A stretch of 64,000 nt of DNA from Dokdonia sinensis (GTDB lineage Bacteria; Bacteroidota; Bacteroidia; Flavobacteriales; Flavobacteriaceae). Below the pieces are notes generated by a model. That model saw only the letters and a list, made by a program, of their open reading frames with translations. It was not told where the DNA came from and searched no databases. Below, one piece after another: positions 25,155 through 34,688 of the stretch. Every line of letters starts with the position of its first letter. Position 1 is the stretch's first letter. Location: contig NZ_REFV01000001.1 of the NCBI RefSeq assembly GCF_003688895.1, forward strand, positions 227,503-291,502. The letters run 5' to 3'. The position numbers were made by a program, and so were the translations under genes.

Positions 25155-25937
25155 TTAGTTTCCTGCCTGAGCCTTCCCTAAGTATAAATCGGCTTGGGCA
25201 GCATAATCAGAGTCTGCGTAAGAATCTTTTAGTTTTGTAAGATGTTTAATTGCTTTGTCGTTTTGACCTAGCTCTATTGCTGCAACACCAGCTTTTAATA
25301 AAAAGCGCGGCGTTGTAAAGTCATTGGGATTCATTCCCGCAGCCTTTTCGTAATAACCTAAAGCTTCATCTGCTTGATTTAATTGCATAAAGGCGTCTCC
25401 TATAGCACCCTTAGCTAACGGTGCAAGAATCATATCATCTGCATTAAAATCCTGTAAGTGCTCAATTGCTTTTGTGTAATCCTTTATCTCAAGGTAAGAC
25501 ATCCCTGCATAATAATGAGCAAGATTACCGGCTTTAGTACTTCCGTAATTATCTGCAATATCTAAAAGACCGTATTTTCCGTTAGAACCTGTAAGTGCAA
25601 CTTGATATAATGAATCTTGTACCGATGTATTTGTAGTCTCTAGCGCTGTAGTAAAGTTTTCCTGCGCTTGAGAAAGTTCTGTAGACGCTTCCATCTCATT
25701 AGGCTCAACTACAAATTTTGTGTAGGCTAGGTATCCTAAAACAACAACAAGAATACCGACGATTCCATAAAGGATAGGCTTCTGATTTTTCTCAACCCAT
25801 TCCTCTGTCCGTGAGGCTCCCTGGTCTAGTGATTCAAAGACTTCGGCAGTAGTAGATTCTCCTACTTCAATCTCCTCTTCGATTTCCTTTTCCTTCTTCG
25901 TTTTAGGCTTGTAACCTCTTTTATTATATGTTGCCAT
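25155..25937 (-). CDS. Membrane-anchored tetratricopeptide protein
   Basis: A 260-residue protein. Residues 1-50 are charged and cytoplasmic (Lys/Glu-rich). Residues 54-73 form one membrane span (ILYGIVGILVVVLGYLAYTKF), then a periplasmic region with about four TPR-like repeats (AHYYAGMSYLEIKDYTKAIEH, GDAFMQLNQADEALGYYEKAA). The topology matches YfgM-type proteins, which bind the SecYEG/PpiD periplasmic exit site; that role is an inference from layout. It starts 150 nt from the divergent recF. Confidence 0.8.
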   Translation of the reverse strand: MATYNKRGYKPKTKKEKEIEEEIEVGESTTAEVFESLDQGASRTEEWVEKNQKPILYGIVGILVVVLGYLAYTKFVVEPNEMEASTELSQAQENFTTALETTNTSVQDSLYQVALTGSNGKYGLLDIADNYGSTKAGNLAHYYAGMSYLEIKDYTKAIEHLQDFNADDMILAPLAKGAIGDAFMQLNQADEALGYYEKAAGMNPNDFTTPRFLLKAGVAAIELGQNDKAIKHLTKLKDSYADSDYAAQADLYLGKAQAGN

Positions 25938-26043
25938 TTCGTTTCCGCTGTTAGTGGCGCAAAAATATAATTTTTATTGAATTATGAAAGGGAAAATATT
26001 CCTTAATTTTGGTTACTTTATAGTTCGTTTTCTTGAGGTATAC

Positions 26044-26057
26044 GCTTTCGCGAAAGC
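26044..26057. repeat. Dispersed palindrome copy upstream of recF
   Basis: GCTTTCGCGAAAGC, 30 nt upstream of the recF start codon in the divergent recF/TPR intergenic region. Confidence 0.95.
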
Positions 26058-26087
26058 TTACCCATAAACACTCCACCACATATTTAT

Positions 26088-27176
26088 ATGATTTTAAAAT
26101 CCCTATCTCTCATTAATTATAAAAACTTTACGACCCGAGCCTTTGATTTTAACGCTAAAATCAACTGTTTTGTGGGAAATAATGGGGTGGGAAAGACTAA
26201 TGTGCTGGATGCGATTTATCACCTGTCCTTCGGGAAGAGTTATTTTAATCCCGTTACGAGCCAAAACATAAACCACAACGCAGATTTTTTTGTCATAGAT
26301 GGTATTTATGAGAAAAATGAACGTGATGAGAAAGTGGTCGTGAGTGCAAAAAAAGGACAGAAAAAAATCATAAAACGTAACGCCAAAGTATACGAACGCT
26401 TTGCAGATCATATAGGCTTCCTTCCGCTCGTAATTATTTCTCCCGCAGACCGTGACCTCATTACCGAAGGTAGCGACACCCGCCGAAAATTTATGGACGG
26501 CGTCATTGCCCAGAGCGATAAAAAATACCTTACAGACCTGATGGCGTACACAAAAACGCTGGCGCAGCGTAATGCACTTTTAAAATATTTTGCCGCAAAC
26601 AATACGTTTAATGCAGATACGCTTGCTGTGTATAATGACCAGCTGGTCACCTATGGAAATCCGATATTTGAGAAGCGAGAGGAGTTTTTAGAACGTTTTG
26701 AGCCTATTTTCCAAGAGCGATACAAAGCCATAAGTGGCGGTGTAGAAAATGTGACTCTTACCTACTCCAGCGCCCTGCGGGATATGCCACTGCAACATTT
26801 ACTTACTAACGCTCTTTCTAAGGATAGAGGGCTACAGTACACCTCCGTAGGAATTCATAAGGACGATTTGCACTTTGAAATTAATGGGCATCCAGTAAAG
26901 AAGTTTGGCTCACAAGGACAACAGAAGTCTTATCTTATTGCATTAAAGCTAGCCCAGTTTGACTTTATCCAGCAAGAAAGTGGTGTTCCTCCTATATTGT
27001 TACTAGACGATATCTTTGATAAACTAGACGAAAACAGAGTTGCTCAAATCATACAACTTGTAAATGAGGATAACTTTGGCCAACTCTTTATAAGCGACAC
27101 CCATCCAGAACGTACGGAGGAAGTTGTAAAACGTACACACCAGAGTTATGAACTATTTCATCTAGGGATGGAATAA
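26088..27176 (+). CDS. recF: DNA replication and repair protein RecF
   Basis: A 362-residue SMC-like ATPase that helps load RecA at single-strand gaps with RecO/RecR. Walker A is GNNGVGKTN (residues 30-38), the signature is [18 protein letters not shown], and Walker B is [14 protein letters not shown]. Full length. It leads a plus-strand set with a small lipoprotein and a DciA-like protein. Confidence 0.96.
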   Translation: MILKSLSLINYKNFTTRAFDFNAKINCFVGNNGVGKTNVLDAIYHLSFGKSYFNPVTSQNINHNADFFVIDGIYEKNERDEKVVVSAKKGQKKIIKRNAKVYERFADHIGFLPLVIISPADRDLITEGSDTRRKFMDGVIAQSDKKYLTDLMAYTKTLAQRNALLKYFAANNTFNADTLAVYNDQLVTYGNPIFEKREEFLERFEPIFQERYKAISGGVENVTLTYSSALRDMPLQHLLTNALSKDRGLQYTSVGIHKDDLHFEINGHPVKKFGSQGQQKSYLIALKLAQFDFIQQESGVPPILLLDDIFDKLDENRVAQIIQLVNEDNFGQLFISDTHPERTEEVVKRTHQSYELFHLGME

Positions 27177-27216
27177 GAATATTTGTTTTTGCGAACTTTG
27201 ATAAAAATAAACACCT

Positions 27217-27630
27217 TTGAAAAACACCATTTACATCCTCCTACTCCTAATCGTCTCGAGTTGTACTAAAACCGCAGATGAGCAACTCGAATTAATAAAT
27301 GGTTACTGGGAAATCGCTAGTGTTGAGAACCCTAACGGCGACCGTAAGGAATACACCATAAGTGAGAATATAGATTTTATACAGATAGAAAACGGAAAAG
27401 GTGTACGTAAAAAAGTGCGCGCAAATCTTATAGGAGATTTTAAAACTACAAATGCTCAAGAGAATATAGACGTAGCGACAGACCATAATAGGATAACACT
27501 ACGATACAGTACTGCTTATGATACCTGGAATGAAACCGTTGTAAAAGTTACCCGTAATAAGCTCGTTGTTCAAAATGATGATGGACTTACATATACTTAT
27601 AGACGCTACGAACCCCTAAGCATAGACTAA
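27217..27630 (+). CDS. Small lipoprotein, lipocalin-like size
   Basis: A 137-residue protein starting at TTG (27217), since no ATG fits the signal peptide. It has a lipobox ending at Cys16 (LLLIVSSC) and a beta-strand-rich body with WEIASVENPNGD, ITLRYSTAYDTW and LVVQNDDGLTYTYRRYE, a pattern seen in lipocalin-like Bacteroidota lipoproteins. No ligand is known. Its stop overlaps the start of the DciA-like gene (TAATG). Confidence 0.7.
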   Translation: MKNTIYILLLLIVSSCTKTADEQLELINGYWEIASVENPNGDRKEYTISENIDFIQIENGKGVRKKVRANLIGDFKTTNAQENIDVATDHNRITLRYSTAYDTWNETVVKVTRNKLVVQNDDGLTYTYRRYEPLSID

Positions 27631-27923
27631 TGACAAAACGCAATACAGACCCTATTTCTATAAGTGCCGCTCTAGGCGAATTTGTAGAAAAAAATAAACT
27701 TCAGAAAGGTATAGACAAGGTTAATGTAGCAGATGCCTGGTATGCCCTCAATCCTGTTTTTAAAAAGTATACAACTTCAATTCGTTTTGAGCGAGAAACG
27801 TTGTTTATTAATCTTAGCTCCTCTGTGTTTAGAGAAGAACTAAGCTACGGCAAAGAAAAAATAGTACAGAGGCTTAATGAAGCTATTGGAAAAGATGTAA
27901 TAAAAAAGTTAGTCTTACGCTAG
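27630..27923 (+). CDS. DUF721 / DciA-like protein
   Basis: A 97-residue protein with the DUF721 fold signature (VADAWYALNPVFKKYTTSIRFERETLFINLSSSVFREELSYGKEKIVQRLNE). DciA is the ancestral loader of the replicative helicase DnaB; the KH-like domain fits, and the position two genes after recF suits a replication role. Activity in this organism is inferred. It ends one base from the convergent zwf stop. Confidence 0.75.
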   Translation: MTKRNTDPISISAALGEFVEKNKLQKGIDKVNVADAWYALNPVFKKYTTSIRFERETLFINLSSSVFREELSYGKEKIVQRLNEAIGKDVIKKLVLR

Positions 27924-27924
27924 A

Positions 27925-29436
27925 TTACTCAATCACACAGTATCCAGGATCGTCTGCTAGATGTGCTCCGGGATTGCGCCATTGTCCTTTTCCTTCAATT
28001 AATTCATCTGCATGCTCTGGACCCCAAACTCCTGCGGAGTACCCATAAATGCGAGCATTTCCTTCTTTCCAGTATTCTAAAATAGGATCTGTAAATCGCC
28101 AGGCAGCCTCCACCTCATCTGCTCGGGCATATAGTGTGGCATCTCCCTGCATTGCATCGAGTAAAAGACGTTCATAGGCTTCCATAATGTGGGTGTCACC
28201 CAGACTAGAGTAATAAAAGTCTAGGTTACCGCGCTCTACTTTAAAGCCTTGTCCAGGTACTTTTACACCAAATTTTACAAGAATCCCCTCATCTGGCTGA
28301 ATGCGGATGACGAGCTTATTATCCTTGTTAATATTTGAGTTTTTGAAAATCTGATGGTGCGGAGATTTAAAGTGGATCACCACTTCGGTCACTTTTGTAG
28401 GCATACGTTTTGCCGTACGCACATAAAAAGGTACATCTGCCCAGCGCCAGTTATCTACGTAAAATTTAACCGCAGCATACGTCTCTGTGGTAGAATCTGG
28501 ATCTACATCTTCTTCCTCGCGATACCCGTTTACACGTTCTCCATCTATCTCTGAAGCTAGGTATTGTCCTCTTATCGTGTTTTGTTCCAACACCTCTGGG
28601 TCAGTCATTAGTCGTAATGACTTGAGTGCTTTTAGTTTCTCGTTGCGTATTTCTTCTGGATCTGCGCTTAATGGTGGTTCCATTACAATAAGTGCAACGA
28701 GTTGCAATAAATGACTCTGAAACATGTCGCGCAATGCTCCAGATTTGTCGTAATAACCGCCACGAGACTCTACGCCATCACTCTCGGCGTTTGTAATTTC
28801 TACGTGGTGTATGTAACTGCGATTCCATAGGGGTTCAAAAATACTGTTTGCAAACCGTGTTACTAGGATATTCTGTACCGTTTCCTTGCCTAGATAATGA
28901 TCTATCCTGTAAATCTGCTTTTCTTTAAAATAGCGATGCAAATCATTGTTGAGCGATTGCGCTGTATCTAAACTGTATCCAAAGGGCTTCTCGATAATCA
29001 ATCGTTTCCATCCTTCTCGCTCGTCGTTAAGACCTTGAGCCGTGAGATTTTTGGCAATTGGTTCAAAAAGACTGGGTGGTGTACTTAAATAGAAAATGAA
29101 GTTATTGTCTGTTTGGTAAGCCGTGTTCAAGTCTTGCAAACGCTCGTTAAGCTCCATATAACTTACATCATACGAGTCGCCTAGATCCTGATAAAAAAGC
29201 TTTTCGGAGAACTGTGCAATAAACTCATCGCTATCTTTAATATGCTTACTCTCCAGCGCCACTCTTTTCCTAAACTGCTCATCCGTCATAAAACTGCGCG
29301 CTACGCCTAGTACGGCAAAGTGTTCTGGTAGATGCTTCTCTTGGTACAACTTGTAAAGTGCTGGAACAAGTTTACGAGCCGTAAGGTCGCCCGAAGCGCC
29401 AAAAATGACTAACAATTGATTTTCTGTAGTGCGCAT
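27925..29436 (-). CDS. zwf: Glucose-6-phosphate 1-dehydrogenase
   Basis: A 503-residue enzyme for the first step of the oxidative pentose phosphate pathway (glucose-6-phosphate to 6-phosphogluconolactone, NADP+). Coenzyme fingerprint IFGASGDLTARKL at the N terminus and active-site RIDHYLGKETVQN. Full length, ending ADDPGYCVIE. It is divergent from gnd, the third enzyme of the same route; no pgl (lactonase) gene lies between them. TATTTTTG on the minus strand (29466-29459) could be its -7 element. Confidence 0.96.
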   Translation of the reverse strand: MRTTENQLLVIFGASGDLTARKLVPALYKLYQEKHLPEHFAVLGVARSFMTDEQFRKRVALESKHIKDSDEFIAQFSEKLFYQDLGDSYDVSYMELNERLQDLNTAYQTDNNFIFYLSTPPSLFEPIAKNLTAQGLNDEREGWKRLIIEKPFGYSLDTAQSLNNDLHRYFKEKQIYRIDHYLGKETVQNILVTRFANSIFEPLWNRSYIHHVEITNAESDGVESRGGYYDKSGALRDMFQSHLLQLVALIVMEPPLSADPEEIRNEKLKALKSLRLMTDPEVLEQNTIRGQYLASEIDGERVNGYREEEDVDPDSTTETYAAVKFYVDNWRWADVPFYVRTAKRMPTKVTEVVIHFKSPHHQIFKNSNINKDNKLVIRIQPDEGILVKFGVKVPGQGFKVERGNLDFYYSSLGDTHIMEAYERLLLDAMQGDATLYARADEVEAAWRFTDPILEYWKEGNARIYGYSAGVWGPEHADELIEGKGQWRNPGAHLADDPGYCVIE

Positions 29437-29458
29437 AAAAAGGTTGAGTTTGCGAGGT

Positions 29459-29466
29459 CAAAAATA
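29459..29466 (-). promoter_or_regulatory. Possible -7 element of zwf
   Basis: On the minus strand this reads TATTTTTG, 23 nt upstream of the zwf start codon. No matching TTTG is seen at the expected distance. The rest of the 365-nt zwf-gnd gap holds no gene I can support. Confidence 0.4.
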
Positions 29467-29801
29467 AGAAATTAGAATGGGGAAGTGTAGGTAATATAAA
29501 TCCAAGGCATTGAAATTTTTGACGTAGGACTGAGCTGCTTGCACAACCTGACTTAAGACTAAAGACTTAAAGGTTATAGTTGTTCGGGTGGTCTTTGCTT
29601 TATTTCCCAAGAATAAACTTTTCCCCGCAAGGGAGAAAGTGCTAATTCTTTCAGTCTTACGTCCTACTTCAATGAGCATAGCGAAGTAAGTCCTATGTCA
29701 CTGCTTGCTTCCGATCTTACCCAAAGTTCTCAATATTTTCAGCTATTTTTGAAGACCCTTTTGGCAGATAGCTTCGGGTGGTAACTTTTGATACTTTTTT
29801 T

Positions 29802-31223
29802 ATGAACGGAACGTATGATTTTGGCCTAGTAGGACTGGGTGTGATGGGACGTAATTTTATTCTTAACGTGGCAGATAATGGCTTTACGGCCTTTGGCAAT
29901 GACCTAGACCCTGAGAAAGTGAGTGCGCTCATAAAAGAAGGTGGCGATATTAATCGTGTGGATGCTACGGTGGATGTGTCCGCTTTCGCGAAAGCGTTAT
30001 CCTCCCCACGCAAGATTATGTTGCTGGTTCCCGCAGGCAAAATCGTAGATGCCGTAATTGAGGGCCTCTTGCCTCATTTGGACAAAGGCGACATTATCAT
30101 AGACGGCGGAAATTCCTTCTTTACAGACACAGACCGCAGAGCATCGTATCTGGAGGAAAAGGGAATTCACTTTTTTGGCGCAGGAGTATCCGGCGGGGCA
30201 AAAGGCGCCCGAAAGGGACCGAGCATTATGCCAGGCGGTTCAAAAGAAGGATATAAAGCCGTGCAACCCATATTTGAAGCCGTCTCAGCCAAATATAAAG
30301 GCGAGCCTTGTGTGGCTTACTTAGGACCAAAAAGTGCTGGAAACTATGTAAAAATGGTGCACAACGGTATAGAATACGGCCTGATGCAACTCACATCAGA
30401 AATTTATGACGTGCTCAAAAAAGCTGGAAATCTGTCTAATGACGAACTCCACAACACCTATAAAATGTGGAACGAGGGCAGATTGCAGTCATTCTTGGTC
30501 GAAATCACATCAGAGATTTTTGCGCAGAAAGATGATTTAAAAGACGGCAGTCTCGTAGATGCCATTCTGGACAAAGCCAAACAAAAAGGAACCGGAAAAT
30601 GGACCTCACAAAACGCAATGGATTTGGGAATCCCCGTACCTTCCATTGATATTGCGGTGAGTATGCGTGAGATTTCGGCACTTAAGGAAGAACGTATAAA
30701 GGCTGACGCGCTATATGATAGACCTACAGTCGAGACCATCGATAAAGACAAACTGGTAAAACTCTCTGAGGAAGCGCTTTACTTCTCATTTATTATCACT
30801 TACGCCCAAGGACTGCATCAACTTGCAGATGCGTCTAAAGAATACGGTTACGACCTAGACCTAGCGGTTATTGCCAAAGTCTGGCGCGCAGGTTGTATCA
30901 TACGTGCCGGCCTCCTAGCCGACATCGCCGAAACTTTTGATGCAGATGCTACCCTACCTAACTTGTTACTTTCTCCTCGCTTTGTGCAGCAAGTGCAAAG
31001 TACAGTCGCTTCGGCGAGGGAGCTTGTCGCTTTTGGGGCAAAAAATGGGATCCCGTTGCCAGGACTTTCTAATTCGCTCACGTATTTTGACGCTTATACT
31101 TCTTCTCGTTTACCATTAAATTTAATTCAGGCGCAACGCGATTATTTTGGTTCGCATACCTATGAGAGACTTGATAGAGATGGGGTTTTTCATACGGAGT
31201 GGGAGAAGGAGAGTAGAAATTAG
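29802..31223 (+). CDS. gnd: 6-phosphogluconate dehydrogenase, decarboxylating
   Basis: A 473-residue enzyme converting 6-phosphogluconate to ribulose-5-phosphate with NADPH. Rossmann fingerprint GLVGLGVMGRNF, substrate loop GVSGGAKGARKGPSIMPGG, catalytic Lys region SAGNYVKMVHNGIEYGLMQ and the C-terminal tail YERLDRDGVFHTEW. The ATG at 29802 is the conserved start; an upstream in-frame start at 29778 adds eight residues. A palindrome copy (29982-29997) encodes DVSAFAKALSSPRK, replacing a normally variable helix after the first Rossmann strands. Confidence 0.95.
   Translation: MNGTYDFGLVGLGVMGRNFILNVADNGFTAFGNDLDPEKVSALIKEGGDINRVDATVDVSAFAKALSSPRKIMLLVPAGKIVDAVIEGLLPHLDKGDIIIDGGNSFFTDTDRRASYLEEKGIHFFGAGVSGGAKGARKGPSIMPGGSKEGYKAVQPIFEAVSAKYKGEPCVAYLGPKSAGNYVKMVHNGIEYGLMQLTSEIYDVLKKAGNLSNDELHNTYKMWNEGRLQSFLVEITSEIFAQKDDLKDGSLVDAILDKAKQKGTGKWTSQNAMDLGIPVPSIDIAVSMREISALKEERIKADALYDRPTVETIDKDKLVKLSEEALYFSFIITYAQGLHQLADASKEYGYDLDLAVIAKVWRAGCIIRAGLLADIAETFDADATLPNLLLSPRFVQQVQSTVASARELVAFGAKNGIPLPGLSNSLTYFDAYTSSRLPLNLIQAQRDYFGSHTYERLDRDGVFHTEWEKESRN
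29982..29997. repeat. Dispersed palindrome copy inside gnd
   Basis: Perfect CGCTTTCGCGAAAGCG, read as AFAKA on the coding strand. Confidence 0.95.
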
Positions 31224-31245
31224 AAAAACGAGAGTAGAGAAAGGG

Positions 31246-31333
31246 TGATGGAAGTTGGGTGATGGAAGATGGGTGATGGAAGCTGGAAGATGGAAGATGG
31301 AAGATGGAAGATGGAAGATGGAAGATGGAAGCT
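31246..31333. repeat. 7-bp tandem array, unit GGAAGAT
   Basis: Six perfect units (31285-31326) with imperfect units on the left, filling most of the gnd-OstA gap. One strand is purine-only apart from the T. Confidence 0.95.
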
Positions 31334-31430
31334 AAGTAAAAAAACCTCCGCAACGAATCGCACTTGCCTGCATCTACTTTGAGAACATCTTAACACGCAC
31401 CCATTCCATTTTGACTATTTTTGTTTTTCT

Positions 31431-33257
31431 ATGCGCCTAATTTTAATTGTTCTTATTGCTTTTTTTGCTTTCGCGAAAGCGGATGCCCAAGAAACTCCTA
31501 AGGAAATAAATATAGAATCTCCTATTAACCGCATTAATGAGGAGGAATATCCTGGTGCGGTCGTTTTTCAAAAGGCAGATAAACAAGTATATATAGAACA
31601 CGATGGTGTGGATATGTGGTGTGATCTTGCGTTCTTTTACAAGGATGACAACTTTGTAAAGGCGCTGGGAAATGTGCGTATGCAACAAGGTGACTCCGTC
31701 TCTATGCGTAGTCAGTATGCGGAGTATAGTGGCGATACGAAATTTGCATTTGCCTCTGGGAAAGTATGGCTTAAGAAGGATACTACGACGGTTACGACGG
31801 ATACAATGTACTTTGACCGTATAAAACAGCAATCTTACTATCGCTCTGGCGGTACGGTGACTTCGCCCAATAGTAAAATTACTAGTCGCATAGGTCGCTA
31901 TTATATGGAGCAGGATAAAATCTCTTTTGTAAATGATGTCGTGGTTACGAATCCAGAATATGTCATAAATAGCGAGCAACTTGACTTTTACAGCGTTCCC
32001 GAACACGCATATCTCTATGGCCCAACTACGATAACAAGTGACGGTTCTAAAGTGTATTGCGAGCGTGGGTTTTATGATACAAGAAATGACCTAGGCTATT
32101 TTGTGAAAAATTCACGTATAGATTATGATAACCGTGTCGTCTTAGGCGATAGTCTTTATTATGACAGAACAAGAAATTTTGCCAGTGCTACAAATAATAT
32201 TCGGGTGCGGGACAGTATAAACAACACCTTAATTAAAGGTCACTACGCCGAAGTCTACAAAGACAAAGACTCCGTTTTTATTACCCAAAGAGCCGTTGCC
32301 ATTACGGTAGAGAAGCAAGACTCTGTTTACATACACGGCGATAAACTCATTGTGACCGGTAAGCCAGAAGAGCGCATCGTTCGTGGGTTTAAAAATGTAC
32401 GTTTGTATAAAAGTGACTTGAGCGGTAAATCTGATTCCATACACGTAAATCAGAAAACGGGGCTTACACAAATGATTACGCGCCCCATTTTATGGAGCGA
32501 CCGTAGCCAGATTACGGGAGACAGTATACATCTCATTAATAACGTAGTGACCGAGAAGTTAGATTCGCTCAAGGTTTTTGACAACTCGTTTATCATACAG
32601 CAGGACAGTATTTCTGGGTTTAATCAGGTGAAGGGGCAAAAGCTATTTGGTTTTTTTAATGAAGAAAACGAGCTGGAAAAGGTTGATATTCTCAAAAATG
32701 CCGAGAGTATTACCTATTTACGGGAAGATGACGGTTCTCTACAGGGAATTGATAAAAGTAAATCTGCATCTATCACGATTTTATTTCTCAATAAGGAAAT
32801 AGACGAAGTGATAAAATACAAAGGGATTTCGGGAGAAGTATATCCTGAATCCCAATTTCCAGAAAATGCTAGGACGCTGGAAAATTTTAACTGGCGAGGA
32901 GACGAGAAATTACTTTCTAAAGAAGATATTTTTAAGGGAGAGCCTCCTTTTGAACTCACTAAAATTCAGGGAATACCGCTTCCAGAAATTCAAGACAACT
33001 TTTTTGAATTACCCGAAGGAACCGAGGAGCGCACTATTCCTGGGGCATCCAATTTAGATGCAGAAACCTTTGAAACACGTGAAGAAGACAAGCCATCGCT
33101 CAATTCTGAAGAAGAGGAAACAGATGGCTCTCGAGAGCAGCGAGAAGCGATTATTGAAAGAAATAAAGCTGCTGCCAAAGCTCGAGAAGAGGCTAGGGCT
33201 AAAGATGGAAAAAAGAAACCTAAAGGTCTAGGAGTTAAAAAGAAGAATGGGCTATAG
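31431..33257 (+). CDS. OstA-like (LptA/LptD N-terminal) protein
   Basis: A 608-residue exported protein. After the signal peptide it is almost entirely beta strand with the OstA/LptA pattern repeated (ALGNVRMQQGDSVSMRSQYAEYSGDTKFAFASGKVWLKKDTTTVTTDTMYFD in overlapping style), then a Glu/Lys-rich, low-complexity C-terminal tail (about 520-608). It is likely part of the periplasmic lipopolysaccharide bridge that carries LPS to the outer membrane. It lacks the LptD beta-barrel. A dispersed palindrome makes up the C-terminal half of its signal peptide (IAFFAFAKADAQE), an unusual location. The 57-nt gap to the next gene is almost wholly a 7-bp array. Confidence 0.82.
   Translation: MRLILIVLIAFFAFAKADAQETPKEINIESPINRINEEEYPGAVVFQKADKQVYIEHDGVDMWCDLAFFYKDDNFVKALGNVRMQQGDSVSMRSQYAEYSGDTKFAFASGKVWLKKDTTTVTTDTMYFDRIKQQSYYRSGGTVTSPNSKITSRIGRYYMEQDKISFVNDVVVTNPEYVINSEQLDFYSVPEHAYLYGPTTITSDGSKVYCERGFYDTRNDLGYFVKNSRIDYDNRVVLGDSLYYDRTRNFASATNNIRVRDSINNTLIKGHYAEVYKDKDSVFITQRAVAITVEKQDSVYIHGDKLIVTGKPEERIVRGFKNVRLYKSDLSGKSDSIHVNQKTGLTQMITRPILWSDRSQITGDSIHLINNVVTEKLDSLKVFDNSFIIQQDSISGFNQVKGQKLFGFFNEENELEKVDILKNAESITYLREDDGSLQGIDKSKSASITILFLNKEIDEVIKYKGISGEVYPESQFPENARTLENFNWRGDEKLLSKEDIFKGEPPFELTKIQGIPLPEIQDNFFELPEGTEERTIPGASNLDAETFETREEDKPSLNSEEEETDGSREQREAIIERNKAAAKAREEARAKDGKKKPKGLGVKKKNGL
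31467..31481. repeat. Dispersed palindrome copy in the OstA-like signal peptide
   Basis: GCTTTCGCGAAAGCG, read as AFAKA, occupying residues 13-17 next to the predicted cleavage site ADA-QE. Confidence 0.95.
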
Positions 33258-33306
33258 TGTTTAGTGTTTAGTGTTTAGTGTTTAGTGTTTAGTGTTTAGT
33301 GTTAGT
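33258..33306. repeat. 7-bp tandem array, unit TGTTTAG
   Basis: Six perfect units plus one 6-nt variant. It starts directly at the OstA-like stop codon and ends 8 nt before the aminotransferase start, so it is nearly the whole intergenic spacer. Confidence 0.95.
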
Positions 33307-33314
33307 AAAAAAAA

Positions 33315-34499
33315 ATGAAAGCAGATTTCCTAAAATATCAGGCTCAAACTACTCCGCATCCTTTATCAATGGAAGTGCAACGAGCGGAAGGGAGTTACAT
33401 TTATGATACTTCTGGAAAGCGATATTTAGATTTTGTTGCGGGAGTTTCTGCCTGTTCACTTGGACATCAACATCCTCGTGTAAAAAAGGCTATTAAAACA
33501 CAACTGGACAAATATTTGCACGTGATGGTCTACGGAGAATATGCCCAATCTCCCGCAGTACAACTCACAAAGCTACTCGCCCAGCATTTACCTGATCCTT
33601 TAGAAAGCACCTATCTTGTAAACAGTGGTACAGAAGCTATAGACGGCGCCATAAAACTAGCACGTCGAGCAACAGGTCGTACAGAAATTATTGCAGCTCT
33701 GGATGCATATCACGGGAACAGTTATGGTGCCTTGAGCTTAATGAGCAACAAAGAGCGTACAGCACCTTTCCGCCCGATGATAGGTGATGTATCTTTTATA
33801 AAATTCAATTGTGATCGATATTTAGAACGTATCACTGTAAAAACTGCTGGTGTCGTACTAGAAACCATTCAAGGAGGTGCTGGGTTTGTAGTACCCACAA
33901 ATGGATTCTTAAATAAGGTCAAAAAGCGTTGTGAGGAAGTAGGTGCACTTTTGATTCTGGATGAGATTCAGCCGGGAATGGGACGCACTGGGAAACTCTT
34001 TGGGTTTGAGCATTATGATGTAACTCCAGATATTTTGGTGACTGGAAAAGGTCTGGGCGGTGGGATGCCCATAGGCGCATTTACTGCAAGTCACGCGATG
34101 ATGACTTTACTTTCTGATAATCCTAAACTGGGGCACATTACGACCTTTGGCGGTCATCCAGTTATTGCTGCTGCGGCGCTTGCTACTCTAAGGGAAATTA
34201 CTGAAAGTAATCTGATGGCAGATGCTTTGAAAAAGGAAAAACTCATTCGCTCTTTGCTCATTCATCCATTAATTAAAGAAATACGAGGTAGTGGCTTAAT
34301 GCTGGCCCTTATGACTCCCTCAGCGCATATTGCAAGTGATATTGTGCTTAGATGTCAAGACGAGGGACTTATTCTTTTTTGGCTTCTTTTTGAAACTCGA
34401 GCGGTGAGAATTACACCCCCTCTTACTATTTCTGAAGATGAGATTAGAGAAGGTTGTGCTACGATTCTTGATGTTTTGAATTATGTAGTTGAGGATTGA
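33315..34499 (+). CDS. Class III PLP-dependent aminotransferase
   Basis: A 394-residue fold type I enzyme. VNSGTEAIDGAIKLARRATGR binds the cofactor phosphate, LILDEIQPGMGRTG holds the Asp that contacts the pyridine nitrogen, and the Schiff-base Lys is in LVTGKGLGGGMPIG. It resembles acetylornithine/4-aminobutyrate aminotransferases; it lies outside any arginine cluster, so the exact amine donor is uncertain. It probably shares a transcript with the OstA-like gene. Confidence 0.85.
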   Translation: MKADFLKYQAQTTPHPLSMEVQRAEGSYIYDTSGKRYLDFVAGVSACSLGHQHPRVKKAIKTQLDKYLHVMVYGEYAQSPAVQLTKLLAQHLPDPLESTYLVNSGTEAIDGAIKLARRATGRTEIIAALDAYHGNSYGALSLMSNKERTAPFRPMIGDVSFIKFNCDRYLERITVKTAGVVLETIQGGAGFVVPTNGFLNKVKKRCEEVGALLILDEIQPGMGRTGKLFGFEHYDVTPDILVTGKGLGGGMPIGAFTASHAMMTLLSDNPKLGHITTFGGHPVIAAAALATLREITESNLMADALKKEKLIRSLLIHPLIKEIRGSGLMLALMTPSAHIASDIVLRCQDEGLILFWLLFETRAVRITPPLTISEDEIREGCATILDVLNYVVED

Positions 34500-34506
34500 T
34501 TTTTTT

Positions 34507-34520
34507 GCTTTCGCGAAAGC
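34507..34520. repeat. Dispersed palindrome copy, intergenic
   Basis: GCTTTCGCGAAAGC, 7 nt after the aminotransferase stop codon. It is the last exact copy before a 13-kb stretch without one. Confidence 0.95.
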
Positions 34521-34688
34521 GTAACCTTTAAGATATGAAAGTAAATTCTTACAACTACAATTAAAATCTGAACTCAAAACCGCACAACCCATACAGACAC
34601 CTAATCTATTTTTTTATCTACTCAAAATGATTAATTTGTAAACGTAAAGTAACTCCCCCACAGTATTAAATTTAAAATTTAAGCGCTT

